A stretch of DNA of 64,000 nucleotides from JACVRM01 sp963755085 (GTDB taxonomy: Bacteria > Actinomycetota > Thermoleophilia > Gaiellales > Gaiellaceae). The notes beneath the pieces were generated by a model, which saw nothing but the letters and a program-made list of their open reading frames with translations, did no database searches and was not told the DNA's origin. The DNA is taken from NCBI GenBank assembly GCA_963755085.1, contig CAVWIN010000007.1:178356-242355 (forward strand). The letters are read 5' to 3'. Both the position numbers and the translations under genes were made by a program. Positions 33,391 through 40,999 of the stretch are shown one piece after another. The first letter of the stretch is position 1; each line of letters opens with the position of its first letter.

Positions 33391-33626
33391 AGGAAGCGCA
33401 CCAGCTTCCGCCGCGGAACGCGGAGGCGGACGACGCGGGCACCCCGGTCGACCGAGCACACGGTTGCGCTCGGGACGATGAAGTGCTTGCGCCCACGGAT
33501 GCCCGCACGGACATCCGCCGCGTCAGGGATCTCGGGGGACGACCCGTACATCGGCGCAGCGACGGTGCCGACGGTGCACCCGCCGGAGTCGATCACCGTG
33601 AACCTCGCCGCATCGCGAAGGGGCAT
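33387..33626 (-). CDS. Small beta-rich protein, PRC-barrel-like
   Basis: A 79-residue protein with the strand pattern TVIDSGGCTVGTV, then HFIVPSATVCSVDRGARVVRL and a final RRKLVRFL. This resembles PRC-barrel or DUF2171-like modules that occur near RNA- or photosystem-related proteins. The resemblance is by pattern only. The start ATG lacks a strong ribosome site. The stop overlaps the MerR stop by four bases. Confidence 0.55.
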   Translation of the reverse strand: MPLRDAARFTVIDSGGCTVGTVAAPMYGSSPEIPDAADVRAGIRGRKHFIVPSATVCSVDRGARVVRLRVPRRKLVRFL

Positions 33627-33704
33627 CGGGCCGATTCTGCGGCCTGCGTCCTCCGTCTCCGTCGTGAATTCTCCGCACGAATCGCGTGCATTGCCACATA
33701 CCGG

Positions 33705-33731
33705 GTTTCGGCGCCCACCGTACGCGGGTAA
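33705..33731 (+). promoter_or_regulatory. SigB/SigF-type stress promoter
   Basis: GTTT, a 17-base spacer, then GGGTAA. This fits the GTTT-N15-18-GGGTA consensus of stress sigma factors (SigB/SigF group) in actinobacteria and firmicutes. It lies about 36 bases upstream of the 21-residue microprotein. Confidence 0.55.
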
Positions 33732-33766
33732 CGAAGTCCGGTCAGCGACGAACGAAGGAGGCGAAT

Positions 33767-33832
33767 ATGTACATCGGAGGCGGACTGCTCCTTCTGATCA
33801 TCATCATCCTGCTGATCATCTTCCTGCTCTAG
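33767..33832 (+). CDS. Membrane microprotein, 21 residues
   Basis: The frame reads MYIGGG followed by fifteen almost purely Leu/Ile/Phe residues and a stop, that is, a single membrane helix with nothing else. A GAAGGAGG ribosome site lies 5 bases upstream, a stress-type promoter precedes it, and a perfect terminator hairpin follows 12 bases after the stop, so it is a complete transcription unit. Function is unknown. Such peptides often tune membrane complexes or respond to envelope stress. Confidence 0.7.
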   Translation: MYIGGGLLLLIIIILLIIFLL

Positions 33833-33844
33833 GAGACGATCCGG

Positions 33845-33868
33845 GGCGAGCCCGCCGGCGGGCTCGCC
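33845..33868 (+). terminator. Hairpin terminator of the microprotein gene
   Basis: A perfect 10-base stem (ggcgagcccg with cgggctcgcc, loop of 4) follows the microprotein stop and precedes the end of the convergent membrane protein gene. It may serve both directions. Confidence 0.7.
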
Positions 33869-33882
33869 TGCACCACCCCTCT

Positions 33883-34623
33883 TCATCCACCTACGCCCTC
33901 CTCGGCCTCGAGCTGCTGCTCCCGCGTGGCCGTCCAGCCGATGCGGCCGGACCACAGCAGCGCAACGAGGACGAGGAGGGCGAGCGACGTGATCGCCGCG
34001 ACCGCGAGAAGCGCGGCCGACGGGCCGAGCTCCGGCCGGTAGAGCACCGACGGCGGCAGCAGCTTGACCGCCGGGATCGTCGCGATCGACAGGACGAGCT
34101 GAAGGACCGAGGCGCCGACGCTGATCGGCGTCGTCTCGTGCTCGCGCCCGCGCCAGCGGACGACGAACTGGACGACGTCCGTGTCGGGGCGCGCGACGCC
34201 GGCGCGCGCAAACAGCGCGGAGAGCGCGAGCACAGCCCACGCGATGGCGGCGAGCAGCGGAACCAGGCCGAGCGTCGCGGGGCCGACGCCCTCGTGCCAC
34301 GCCGCGACCCCGAGGCAGACCGCGCCCGCCGCCGAGCGGGCGAGCCCGCCCCAGTGCGGGATCAGGATGGTCGCCGCAAGACGGACGTCCGTGCGGCCGC
34401 TCGTGCGCAGCTGGGCCTCGGGCAGGCGCCAGAGGTTCGGGGTCAGCACGTTGGCGAGGCCCGAGCCGGCCTCGAGCACGCCGAAGAGCCCGATGAACTG
34501 CCAGCGGTTCCACGGCTCGATGCCGCCGAGCGCGGTCGCCGTGACGATCACGCCGACCAGGTTCACGAAGGTCAGGGCGAAGACCAGGGCGAGGCCCTGG
34601 AAGGCACGCGAGCGTCCGGCCAC
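33883..34623 (-). CDS. Polytopic membrane protein, unknown function
   Basis: A 246-residue protein from a GTG start with about six hydrophobic segments (near residues 10-30, 42-60, 82-105, 118-140, 168-185 and 202-222) and a charged tail. I do not recognise a family. It lies between the microprotein and the DksA-like gene, with no overlaps. The coding pattern is convincing, but no functional residues can be named. Confidence 0.65.
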   Translation of the reverse strand: MAGRSRAFQGLALVFALTFVNLVGVIVTATALGGIEPWNRWQFIGLFGVLEAGSGLANVLTPNLWRLPEAQLRTSGRTDVRLAATILIPHWGGLARSAAGAVCLGVAAWHEGVGPATLGLVPLLAAIAWAVLALSALFARAGVARPDTDVVQFVVRWRGREHETTPISVGASVLQLVLSIATIPAVKLLPPSVLYRPELGPSAALLAVAAITSLALLVLVALLWSGRIGWTATREQQLEAEEGVGG

Positions 34624-34653
34624 CGACCGGGTCCTGCCCGCTTTTCGCTGAAA

Positions 34654-35001
34654 CTAGCGGCGCTGCTCTTCGTCCACGGTCAGCTCGGCCCACGGCACGG
34701 CCTCGAGCCGCCCGTCCGGGATCGGCTCGCCGCTGGAGATCGAGACGCCGTAGGTCCCGTTCGCGAGCCGCTCCTCCGCGCGCCCGATCGCCGCGAGCCG
34801 CTCCTGGAGCTCGTCGGCGAGCCCGACCTCGAGCTCGTCCTCGGCCAGGTCGCTCGCGTGATCCGCCTGGTCGTTCTCGTCGGCGATCTCCTCGTCACCC
34901 TCCAGATAGCCGAGCCGGCGGAGCGCCGACTCGATGCGTGCGCGCTCTTCCGCCAGCCGTTGCCGTGCGCGTGCCGGATCCACGGCGTCAGTTAACCGCA
35001 T
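34654..35001 (-). CDS. DksA/TraR-like protein lacking zinc cysteines
   Basis: A 115-residue protein with the DksA/TraR layout: a charged coiled-coil (residues 10-75, with DHASDLAEDE) and a C-terminal globular part reading GTYGVSISSGEPIPDGRLEAVP. In DksA the same block is GTYGxCxxCGxxI, with four zinc cysteines; here Ser or other residues replace all of them. Family members bind the RNA polymerase secondary channel. Cysteine-free variants exist and still fold. An ATG start is used rather than a GTG three codons earlier. Confidence 0.8.
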   Translation of the reverse strand: MRLTDAVDPARARQRLAEERARIESALRRLGYLEGDEEIADENDQADHASDLAEDELEVGLADELQERLAAIGRAEERLANGTYGVSISSGEPIPDGRLEAVPWAELTVDEEQRR

Positions 35002-35014
35002 CGCGGCCACCCGC

Positions 35015-35052
35015 GCCTTTGCACACCGGAAGCCAACAGGCTAAAAGAGCGC
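35015..35052 (+). promoter_or_regulatory. Shared 38-bp promoter element, copy 1
   Basis: The element reads gcctttgcacacc, 11 variable bases, then ggctaaaagagcgc, ending one base before the ATG at 35053. Copy 2 (38989-39026, opposite strand) is identical in both outer blocks and has the same spacing. TTGCAC and TAAAAG are 17 bases apart, like -35 and -10 boxes. Transcription would begin at or next to the ATG, so the message would be leaderless. Confidence 0.65.
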
Positions 35053-37380
35053 ATGGAGTTCCGGATCCTCGGACCGCTCGAGGTCGAGGACGACGGCCGC
35101 AGCCTCAGGGTCGCCGGCGCGAAGCAGCGCGGCCTCCTTGCCCTGTTGCTCCTGCACGCGAACGAGGCCGTCCCGCGTGAGCGCCTGATCGACGAGCTCT
35201 GGGGCGAGGAGCCGCCCGAGACCGCGGCGACCGCGATCCAGGTGCACGTCTCACAGCTGCGCAAGGCGCTCGGCCGCGACGCGATCGTTACGCAGTCGCC
35301 CGGCTACCTGCTGCGCGTCGGCGAGGGCGAGCTGGATCTCGACCGCTTCGAGACCGCTGTCGCGCGGGCTCGGGACGAGCCGCCGGCCGAGGCGGCAGAG
35401 GTGCTCCGGGAGGCGCTCGCGCTCTGGCGCGGCCCTCCGCTCGCCGAGCTCGACGCGCCCTTCGCACGCGCGGAGCGCGCCCGCCTCGAGGAGCAGCGGC
35501 TGGCCGCGCTGGAGCAGCGCATCGACGCCGACCTCGAGCTCGGCCGGCATGCGCAGCTCGTGCCGGAGCTGGAGGGGCTCGTGCGCGGCCATCCACTGCG
35601 CGAGCGGCTCCGTGGCCAGCTGATGCTCGCCCTCTATCGCTGCGGGCGCCAGGCGGACGCACTCGCCGTCTACCAGTCTGGCCGCCGGCTGCTAGACGAG
35701 GAGCTCGGCCTCGAGCCGGGCGAGGACCTGCGCCGCCTGGAGCGCGGGATCCTCGAGCAGGACGAGTCCCTGTCGCCGCCGACCGCCAGGCCGCCCACGG
35801 CCTGGGCGCCGGCCGGCACGGCGACATTCCTGTTCACCGACATCGAGGGCGGGCCGCGACTGGACGAGCACGCGGTCGCGCAGCACGACCGCCTCGTGCG
35901 CGAGACGCTCGAGCGGAACGGCGGCGAGGCGATCGACGCGGAGGGCGACGCGTTCTTCTTCGCCTTTCGCCGCGCCCGGGACGCGGTGCGCGGCGCCGTC
36001 GAGCTCCAGCGGGCCGTCGGACAGGCGGACGTGCGCGTGAGGATCGGGATCCACACCGGCGAGACGGGCTACCACGGCCTTGACGTCGTGCGCGCGGCGC
36101 GAATCTCGGGTGCGGCCCACGGCGGCCAGACGCTGATCTCCTCCGCGACCAGAGACCTCGTGAGGGGAGCGCTCGACGAGGTGACGTTCGAGGACCTCGG
36201 CGAGTACCGGCTCAGGGACCTCGAGCGCCCTGAGCACGTCTTCCAGGTGGCGGCACCGGGGCTCCCCGCCTCCTTCGCGCCGCTGGATCCCGCCGGCGCG
36301 GCGCGCGTGATGACCATCGGCGGCCGCGAGCAGGAGTTGGCGGAGGCCGCCGGGGCGGCGCTCGCGACGGAGGAGCGGCGGGTGCGGCTCTTTCACCGTT
36401 CGCGGATCGTGGCGGTGGTCGGCGGGCTCCTCGTCGTGGCAGCGCTGGTCGCGATCGCCCTCGCCGTCACGGGCGGTTCGGGATCGGGCGACATTGCCGT
36501 CCTCCCCGACTCCGTCGTCGCAATCGACGCCGGAAGCGGCAAGCCGGTCGGCGACGCGCCGATCGGCGGGCGGCCCGTCGCCGTCACCGCGGGCGCCGAG
36601 GGCGTGTGGGTCGCGAACGCGGACGACGGGACCGTCTCGCGCATCGATCCGAAGCAGCACCAGGTCGTGAAGACGATCGGTCTCGGTGCGGATGTGAACT
36701 CGCTGGCCACCGGCTTCGGGTCCATCTGGGTTGCCGGCGGCAACGACGAGACCGTCTTCCGCATCGACCCGGCCCAGAACGCGGTCCAGGCGAAGCTGCA
36801 GTTCGGCAACGCCGACCCGCTCCGGCCGAAGCCCATCTTCTTCGTCGCGGCCGGGCGCAAGGGCGTCTGGGTGACGCGCGGGCGGCAGCTGCTCGAGATC
36901 GACCCGGCGACGAACCGGCTTCGGCAGAAAGTGTCGCTCCCCGGGAACCCACAGGACATCGCCGCCGGCGGCGGCGCCGTCTGGGCGACCCTCGAGGACG
37001 AACGGATCGTGCGCGTCGACGAAGGCTCGGGAACGATCACGACGACGTCGCAGCTTCCCGGCCTAGGGTACTCACCGGTCGCCACTGCGGACGGCATCTG
37101 GCTGATCCTCGGCACCGACACGTCGCAGGTCGCGGAGCTCGACCCGGACACCGCGGCGCAGATGGCGTCGGTGTCGCTTCCGAAGTCGTTCCCGGTCGCC
37201 CTCGCCGCCGGGGACGGCGCGATCTGGGCGGTCGACCACGCGCAGGGCCGCGTCTGGCGGATCGACGAAAAGGCTCCGACGGCGAACCTCATCAGCACGG
37301 TCGCGTACCACCCGATCTCGGTCGCCGCTCGAGACGGCACCGTCTGGGTGGGCGTTCAGGAACAGCCGCTCAGGGGGTGA
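35053..37380 (+). CDS. SARP-type regulator fused to class III cyclase, membrane helix and beta-propeller
   Basis: A 775-residue multidomain protein. Residues 1-90 form an OmpR-type winged helix and 91-240 the BTAD domain of SARP/AfsR regulators. Residues 255-400 form a class III nucleotide cyclase domain with the metal Asp263 in FLFTDIEG and Asp299 in EGDAFF. The transition-state Asn position reads Arg/Ala in VVRAARI, so catalysis is doubtful. One membrane span lies at 452-472, followed by a 300-residue repeat of GVWVANADDGTVSRID-like blades, a beta-propeller outside the cell. It looks like a membrane-tethered transcription factor with an external sensor. Its upstream element is shared with the deleted cyclase gene. 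Confidence 0.88.
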   Translation: MEFRILGPLEVEDDGRSLRVAGAKQRGLLALLLLHANEAVPRERLIDELWGEEPPETAATAIQVHVSQLRKALGRDAIVTQSPGYLLRVGEGELDLDRFETAVARARDEPPAEAAEVLREALALWRGPPLAELDAPFARAERARLEEQRLAALEQRIDADLELGRHAQLVPELEGLVRGHPLRERLRGQLMLALYRCGRQADALAVYQSGRRLLDEELGLEPGEDLRRLERGILEQDESLSPPTARPPTAWAPAGTATFLFTDIEGGPRLDEHAVAQHDRLVRETLERNGGEAIDAEGDAFFFAFRRARDAVRGAVELQRAVGQADVRVRIGIHTGETGYHGLDVVRAARISGAAHGGQTLISSATRDLVRGALDEVTFEDLGEYRLRDLERPEHVFQVAAPGLPASFAPLDPAGAARVMTIGGREQELAEAAGAALATEERRVRLFHRSRIVAVVGGLLVVAALVAIALAVTGGSGSGDIAVLPDSVVAIDAGSGKPVGDAPIGGRPVAVTAGAEGVWVANADDGTVSRIDPKQHQVVKTIGLGADVNSLATGFGSIWVAGGNDETVFRIDPAQNAVQAKLQFGNADPLRPKPIFFVAAGRKGVWVTRGRQLLEIDPATNRLRQKVSLPGNPQDIAAGGGAVWATLEDERIVRVDEGSGTITTTSQLPGLGYSPVATADGIWLILGTDTSQVAELDPDTAAQMASVSLPKSFPVALAAGDGAIWAVDHAQGRVWRIDEKAPTANLISTVAYHPISVAARDGTVWVGVQEQPLRG

Positions 37381-38377
37381 CGCCCAGAACCCGCGGAACC
37401 CTGATCCTGCCGGCGATGATCTGACGCCGGACGGCGTCGAGCTGCCGGAGGAACGGGGCCGGCACCTCGGGGCTGATCTTGCCCAGCCCGACGCCGCCGT
37501 TGCCCAGATCGAAGACGGTGTCGCCGCCTGTGATGAAGGTGCCGTGCACGAGCCGATCCATCGCGTCGCGGATCGCCACCTCGGGCCGGCCCAGGGCACT
37601 CGTCAGGATGTGGCGCCCCAGGAACGACTGGTCGACATCGACGCCGACTCCCCAGAGGCGCTTCTCCCTGGCGGCGTCGAGCGTGCCAAGCCCGCAGTCG
37701 CCGGCCACGTTGAAGAGGACACCGGCACCCTTGGCAATCTGGTCGAGCGCGGCCGCGTGGCACTTGGTCGGGTTGGTGAAGCTGTTCGCGTAGGTGTTGA
37801 GCAGCACGATGCCCGGGTCCGCGCGCCTCGCACCCGCGCGGTAGCCGGCGATCCAGCGGTCGACACCGGGGAACTTGTAGCCGGCGACCGAGCCGATCAC
37901 GTCGCGGCCGGCTCGCCGCTTCTCCATCAGGGCGGCCAGGTAGCCTGCGAGGTAGCCTGCCTCCTCGTCACGGAACGTGGTGCCCTGGATGTTGTTCGGC
38001 GGGTTCGTAAGGTCTCGCCGCGAGATGTCGGGCACCAGGAATTTCGTCCCGGGGAACTCCCGCGCGACGGCCACAACCGAGTCGGCCGCCGGCAGGCCGA
38101 CGATGACGAGGTCGTAGCGCTGCCGGGCGAGGAGGCTGAGCGGGCCGGTCGTGTCCTGGTTGGGAGCCACCTGAAGGACACGGCCCTGGACGCCGAGCGC
38201 CTGGACCGCGCGGATGAAGGCGTCGTACGGGCGCCCGAAGAGATTGTTGGGGTCAGGCGTGTAGCCGGGGCCGACTACGTAGCCGACCCTGAGCTGGGAC
38301 GTCGCCGGCGAGCCCTCGCTGACGGTGACCGACACGGTCGCCATGACCACCAGCAGCGTGAGGAGCATCCGGCGCAC
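37370..38377 (-). CDS. BMP-family substrate-binding protein
   Basis: A 335-residue exported protein with a signal peptide (residues 1-20) and no lipobox cysteine. The periplasmic-binding fold of the basic membrane protein (BMP/Med) family is visible: RVGYVVGPGY, YDLVIVGLPAADSV, TTFRDEEAGYLAGYLAAL, GSVAGYKFPGVDRWIAGYRAGA and GVLFNVAGDCGLGTLDAARE. Family members bind nucleosides for ABC importers or act as sensors. No transporter genes are adjacent, so it may serve a distant permease or the neighbouring membrane-tethered regulator. The 3' end overlaps the regulator gene by 11 bases. Confidence 0.87.
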   Translation of the reverse strand: MRRMLLTLLVVMATVSVTVSEGSPATSQLRVGYVVGPGYTPDPNNLFGRPYDAFIRAVQALGVQGRVLQVAPNQDTTGPLSLLARQRYDLVIVGLPAADSVVAVAREFPGTKFLVPDISRRDLTNPPNNIQGTTFRDEEAGYLAGYLAALMEKRRAGRDVIGSVAGYKFPGVDRWIAGYRAGARRADPGIVLLNTYANSFTNPTKCHAAALDQIAKGAGVLFNVAGDCGLGTLDAAREKRLWGVGVDVDQSFLGRHILTSALGRPEVAIRDAMDRLVHGTFITGGDTVFDLGNGGVGLGKISPEVPAPFLRQLDAVRRQIIAGRIRVPRVLGVTP

Positions 38378-38381
38378 GTGT

Positions 38382-38929
38382 TCAGCCTAGGAGGCTGTCC
38401 CTCCGGTTGCGAACCTGGGCGGCCAGCGCGAGGTTCTGCTTCCGGGCGCAGCGCTCGAGCGCCTGCTCGAACACCGTCGCCGCCTCGTCGGTGCGCCCTG
38501 CGACCGAGAGGACCTCCGCCAGGTCCCAGAGGGCGTCGCACTGCTCGTTGAGCCACTGCGTTTTCTCGGTCGCGGCCAACCCCTCGCGCGCAAGCCGCTC
38601 GGCCTCCCCCAGGTCGCCGCGGTTGCGCGGAGCTCCAGTGCCGGCATCGCGTCGCGCATCTCGGCCGCCGCCCGCAGCGCACGCAACGCGTCGTCCTCGT
38701 GTGCAACCGGCACCCCGAACACCGCCATCACCGCATCGCCGATGAACTTCTCGACCGTACCGCCGTGCCGATCGACGATTGCCTCCATGCGCTCGAAGTA
38801 CTGCCGCAGCCTTCCCTCAAGCACCTCTGGATCGGTCGAATCGCCGAGCGCGGTCGATCCAGCCAGGTCGCAAAAGACGAGGGTGACGGTCTTGCGCTGC
38901 TGCTGTTTCTCCACGTCCAAACGGCCCAC
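38382..38929 (-). pseudogene. Adenylate cyclase-TPR protein remnant with internal deletion
   Basis: The first 101 codons encode the start of a class III cyclase (TLVFCDLAGSTALGD, GGTVEKFIGDAVMAVFG). At about position 38627 the sequence jumps, in another frame, to the last TPR repeats of the same kind of protein (RGDLGEAERLAREGLA, DALWDLAEVLSVAGR, ending RNRRDSLLG). The rest of the cyclase, the central ATPase and most TPRs, usually about 800 residues, are missing. The junction may be a real deletion or an assembly collapse. The upstream region carries copy 2 of the 38-bp element. Confidence 0.8.
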
Positions 38930-38988
38930 GATGCCGGAAGTTCGCGGGCTTATCTCGCCTCCTTTAGCGGGCCTTTAGGTCCCGCAAA

Positions 38989-39026
38989 GCGCTCTTTTAG
39001 CCCCTCCGGGTCTGGTGTGCAAAGGC
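38989..39026 (-). promoter_or_regulatory. Shared 38-bp promoter element, copy 2
   Basis: On the minus strand this reads gcctttgcacacc, 11 different bases, then ggctaaaagagcgc. It lies about 60 bases before the start of the deleted cyclase gene. Both outer blocks (13 and 14 bases) are identical to copy 1 upstream of the SARP-cyclase gene, while the spacer differs, which indicates a conserved binding site. Confidence 0.65.
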
Positions 39027-39061
39027 CGCAATCAAGTGGTCAGGAACCGGAGGAGGCAGAG

Positions 39062-39667
39062 GTGAAGCTCTTTACGACATATCTGGTGGTCATGGCAACG
39101 GCCATCGCGGCCTTTGCGTCGGTCGCGCAGGCGGGCAATTCGGCGGAGCGGGCGCTCCAGATCCGCGGCCAGGGCATGAACGCCCTGTGCCAGAGCCCGA
39201 CGCTTTCGCGCGAAGGCTACGTGGCGGTCTGCGGCACCAAGGGCGCCGCGAACCAGCCGACCCGCGCCGTGCTCCGCGCGCTGCAGATCCGCGGCGCGGG
39301 CATGGACACGCTGGCCGTCTCGCAGTCGATCACCCCCGACGTTCGGGCGCTGCAGATCCGCGGCCAGGGGATGGACGCGCTGTGCCAGAACCCGACGCTC
39401 GCCCGCGAGGGCTACGTGGCGGTCTGCGGCACCAAGGGCGCCGCGAACCAGCCGACCCGCGCCGAGCTCACCGCGCTGCAGATCCGCGGCCAGGCGCTGG
39501 ATGCCGTGACCGTCGTGCCGGCGACCGTGACGTCCAGCAGCTTCGACTGGAACGACTTCTCGATCGGCGCCGCGTCGATGCTCGGGCTGGTGCTGCTCGC
39601 CGGCGGCATCACGGCGGGCGTGCACTACAGCCGCAGGGGCAGCGCGCGGCCGAGGACGGCGTCGTAA
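39062..39667 (+). CDS. Exported repeat protein with C-terminal membrane anchor
   Basis: A 201-residue protein with a signal peptide (residues 1-24, ending AQA) and a C-terminal span (about 168-188) followed by a basic tail. The mature part is built from ALQIRGQGMDALCQ units. A longer unit of about 65 residues is repeated, with REGYVAVCGTKGAANQPTR occurring twice word for word. Each long unit has two cysteines. A GGAGGAGG-like site precedes the GTG start. I do not recognise the family. It could be a cell-surface protein with disulfide-stabilised repeats. Confidence 0.7.
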   Translation: MKLFTTYLVVMATAIAAFASVAQAGNSAERALQIRGQGMNALCQSPTLSREGYVAVCGTKGAANQPTRAVLRALQIRGAGMDTLAVSQSITPDVRALQIRGQGMDALCQNPTLAREGYVAVCGTKGAANQPTRAELTALQIRGQALDAVTVVPATVTSSSFDWNDFSIGAASMLGLVLLAGGITAGVHYSRRGSARPRTAS

Positions 39668-39685
39668 CCCGCTCCACCATCTGCT

Positions 39686-39726
39686 CACGAACCGAAGGCC
39701 CGCCTCTGGCGGGCCTTCGGTTCGTG
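39686..39726. terminator. Long perfect hairpin terminator
   Basis: A perfect 19-base stem (left arm 39686-39704, right arm 39708-39726) with a 3-base loop follows the repeat-protein stop. It is the longest perfect hairpin of the window and lies 43 bases before the next gene. Confidence 0.75.
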
Positions 39727-39768
39727 GGTGCGGCGGTACGATTGCCGAAGGCTGGAGGTGGCGGCGGG

Positions 39769-40809
39769 ATGAAGCCGGTCACGCGGTGGGCAACAGCGTT
39801 GGCACTCGGGGCGGGCTTGCTGCTCGCCCGTGGAGCGGCGGCCGGCGGCCGCAGCTTCACCGACATCGTCGGCGACGCCGGCGCGCCCGACATCACGAGG
39901 GTGACCATCGCCGGCGACCCGGATAGCGGCTCGCTCAGCATTTCGGTGACGGCCGCCGGGATGTTCGCGATCGACCGGGGCTGGGAGCCCGACGTCTCGG
40001 TCTGGCTCGACACCGATCGCAACGACTCGACCGGCTCGGCGTCGGGATGCGAGTACGGGCTGAAGTTCTGGCGCAGCCCGACAGGCCCAACCTGGCACAT
40101 CCTCCGCTGGAACGCGACGAATGCGCAGTGGGAGATCAGCCCGCAGGTGCCGGCGGCGACGTTCAGCCGCGGCGGCGACGTCCTCACGTGGCGACTCGCA
40201 ACTGCAGACCTCGCCGGTGCGTCCGGCTTCGATCTCTGGATCGCCTCAGCGGTCTACGAGGACAGGAGGATCAGCGCCGAGGACGTTGCGCCGGCGACCG
40301 GGCGCTGGCATTACGACCTTGCCGCGACCCCGGTGACGTTCAGCGACGCTGCGCACGACGCCGCCGCGCCCGACATCTCCACCGTCACCGTGGGCACCGA
40401 CCGGCGGAGCGTGACGACGGTCTCGATCACTGCGCGCGGCCTGTCGGCGATCAGCCGCACCCTCAAGCCCGAGGTGGGGGCGTACCTCAACACCGACGGC
40501 AAGCTGTCAACGGGATGGGTCGGCTTCGACTACCGCTTGTACTACCGGCTGATTGGCGGTGACACGGTCTGGCGGATCGATCGGTGGGGCAGGCGCGCCA
40601 ACGCATGGCGCAGGGTTACCCGATCGCGCGCACAGTCGTTCGGTCGGCGAGGCGATGTCGTCAGTTGGCGGTTCACGAGGGCCGACATCGGGAACCCGAC
40701 GCGGTTCGGGTTCGTCGTCCTGTCCCAGACATCCGTCTCCGGTGCGTTCATCGACGACTCCGCGCCGGGCTTCGGATCGTGGGCCTACACGTTCCCGCTC
40801 GCGAAGTAG
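39769..40809 (+). CDS. Exported beta-rich protein, unknown function
   Basis: A 346-residue protein with a signal peptide (about residues 1-26, AAAGG boundary). It contains two related domains, each starting F-x-D-x-x-x-D-A-x-A-P-D-I-(T/S) (positions 30-43 and about 195-210) and continuing with a W-LDTDRNDSTG or YLNTDGKLSTG block. The repeat resembles the DOMON/CBM-like modules annotated as putative surface proteins in actinobacteria. A GGAGG site lies upstream of the ATG. There is no membrane anchor, so it is probably secreted. Confidence 0.7.
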   Translation: MKPVTRWATALALGAGLLLARGAAAGGRSFTDIVGDAGAPDITRVTIAGDPDSGSLSISVTAAGMFAIDRGWEPDVSVWLDTDRNDSTGSASGCEYGLKFWRSPTGPTWHILRWNATNAQWEISPQVPAATFSRGGDVLTWRLATADLAGASGFDLWIASAVYEDRRISAEDVAPATGRWHYDLAATPVTFSDAAHDAAAPDISTVTVGTDRRSVTTVSITARGLSAISRTLKPEVGAYLNTDGKLSTGWVGFDYRLYYRLIGGDTVWRIDRWGRRANAWRRVTRSRAQSFGRRGDVVSWRFTRADIGNPTRFGFVVLSQTSVSGAFIDDSAPGFGSWAYTFPLAK

Positions 40810-40959
40810 TCGCAGCAGCCGATCCGTCCGCCTTCCATATGACGAAGGCACCAACACCGAGCAGGACGACCCAGTCCGCTCCACCGGGATGGCCGCGCCG
40901 CTTACGACCCACGGGTCGAAACCCTAAAGGCGGCAGCCGACGCCCCGGTGCGGCCGCCT

Positions 40960-40989
40960 GCCGGGCCTGCATTGCCAGCAGGCCCCGGC
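40960..40989. terminator. Hairpin between convergent genes
   Basis: An 11-base stem with one bulged C (gccgggcctgc with gcaggccccggc, loop of 7) lies between the ends of two convergent genes. It is well placed to stop both transcripts. The rest of the 190-base interval shows nothing assignable. Confidence 0.55.
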
Positions 40990-40999
40990 GCTCACTTTC

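Noticed and set aside
40748..40972. Minus-strand 74-residue frame with one hydrophobic helix
   Set aside because: It starts beyond the hairpin between two convergent genes and runs into the 3' end of a well-supported gene on the other strand, so it is probably chance.
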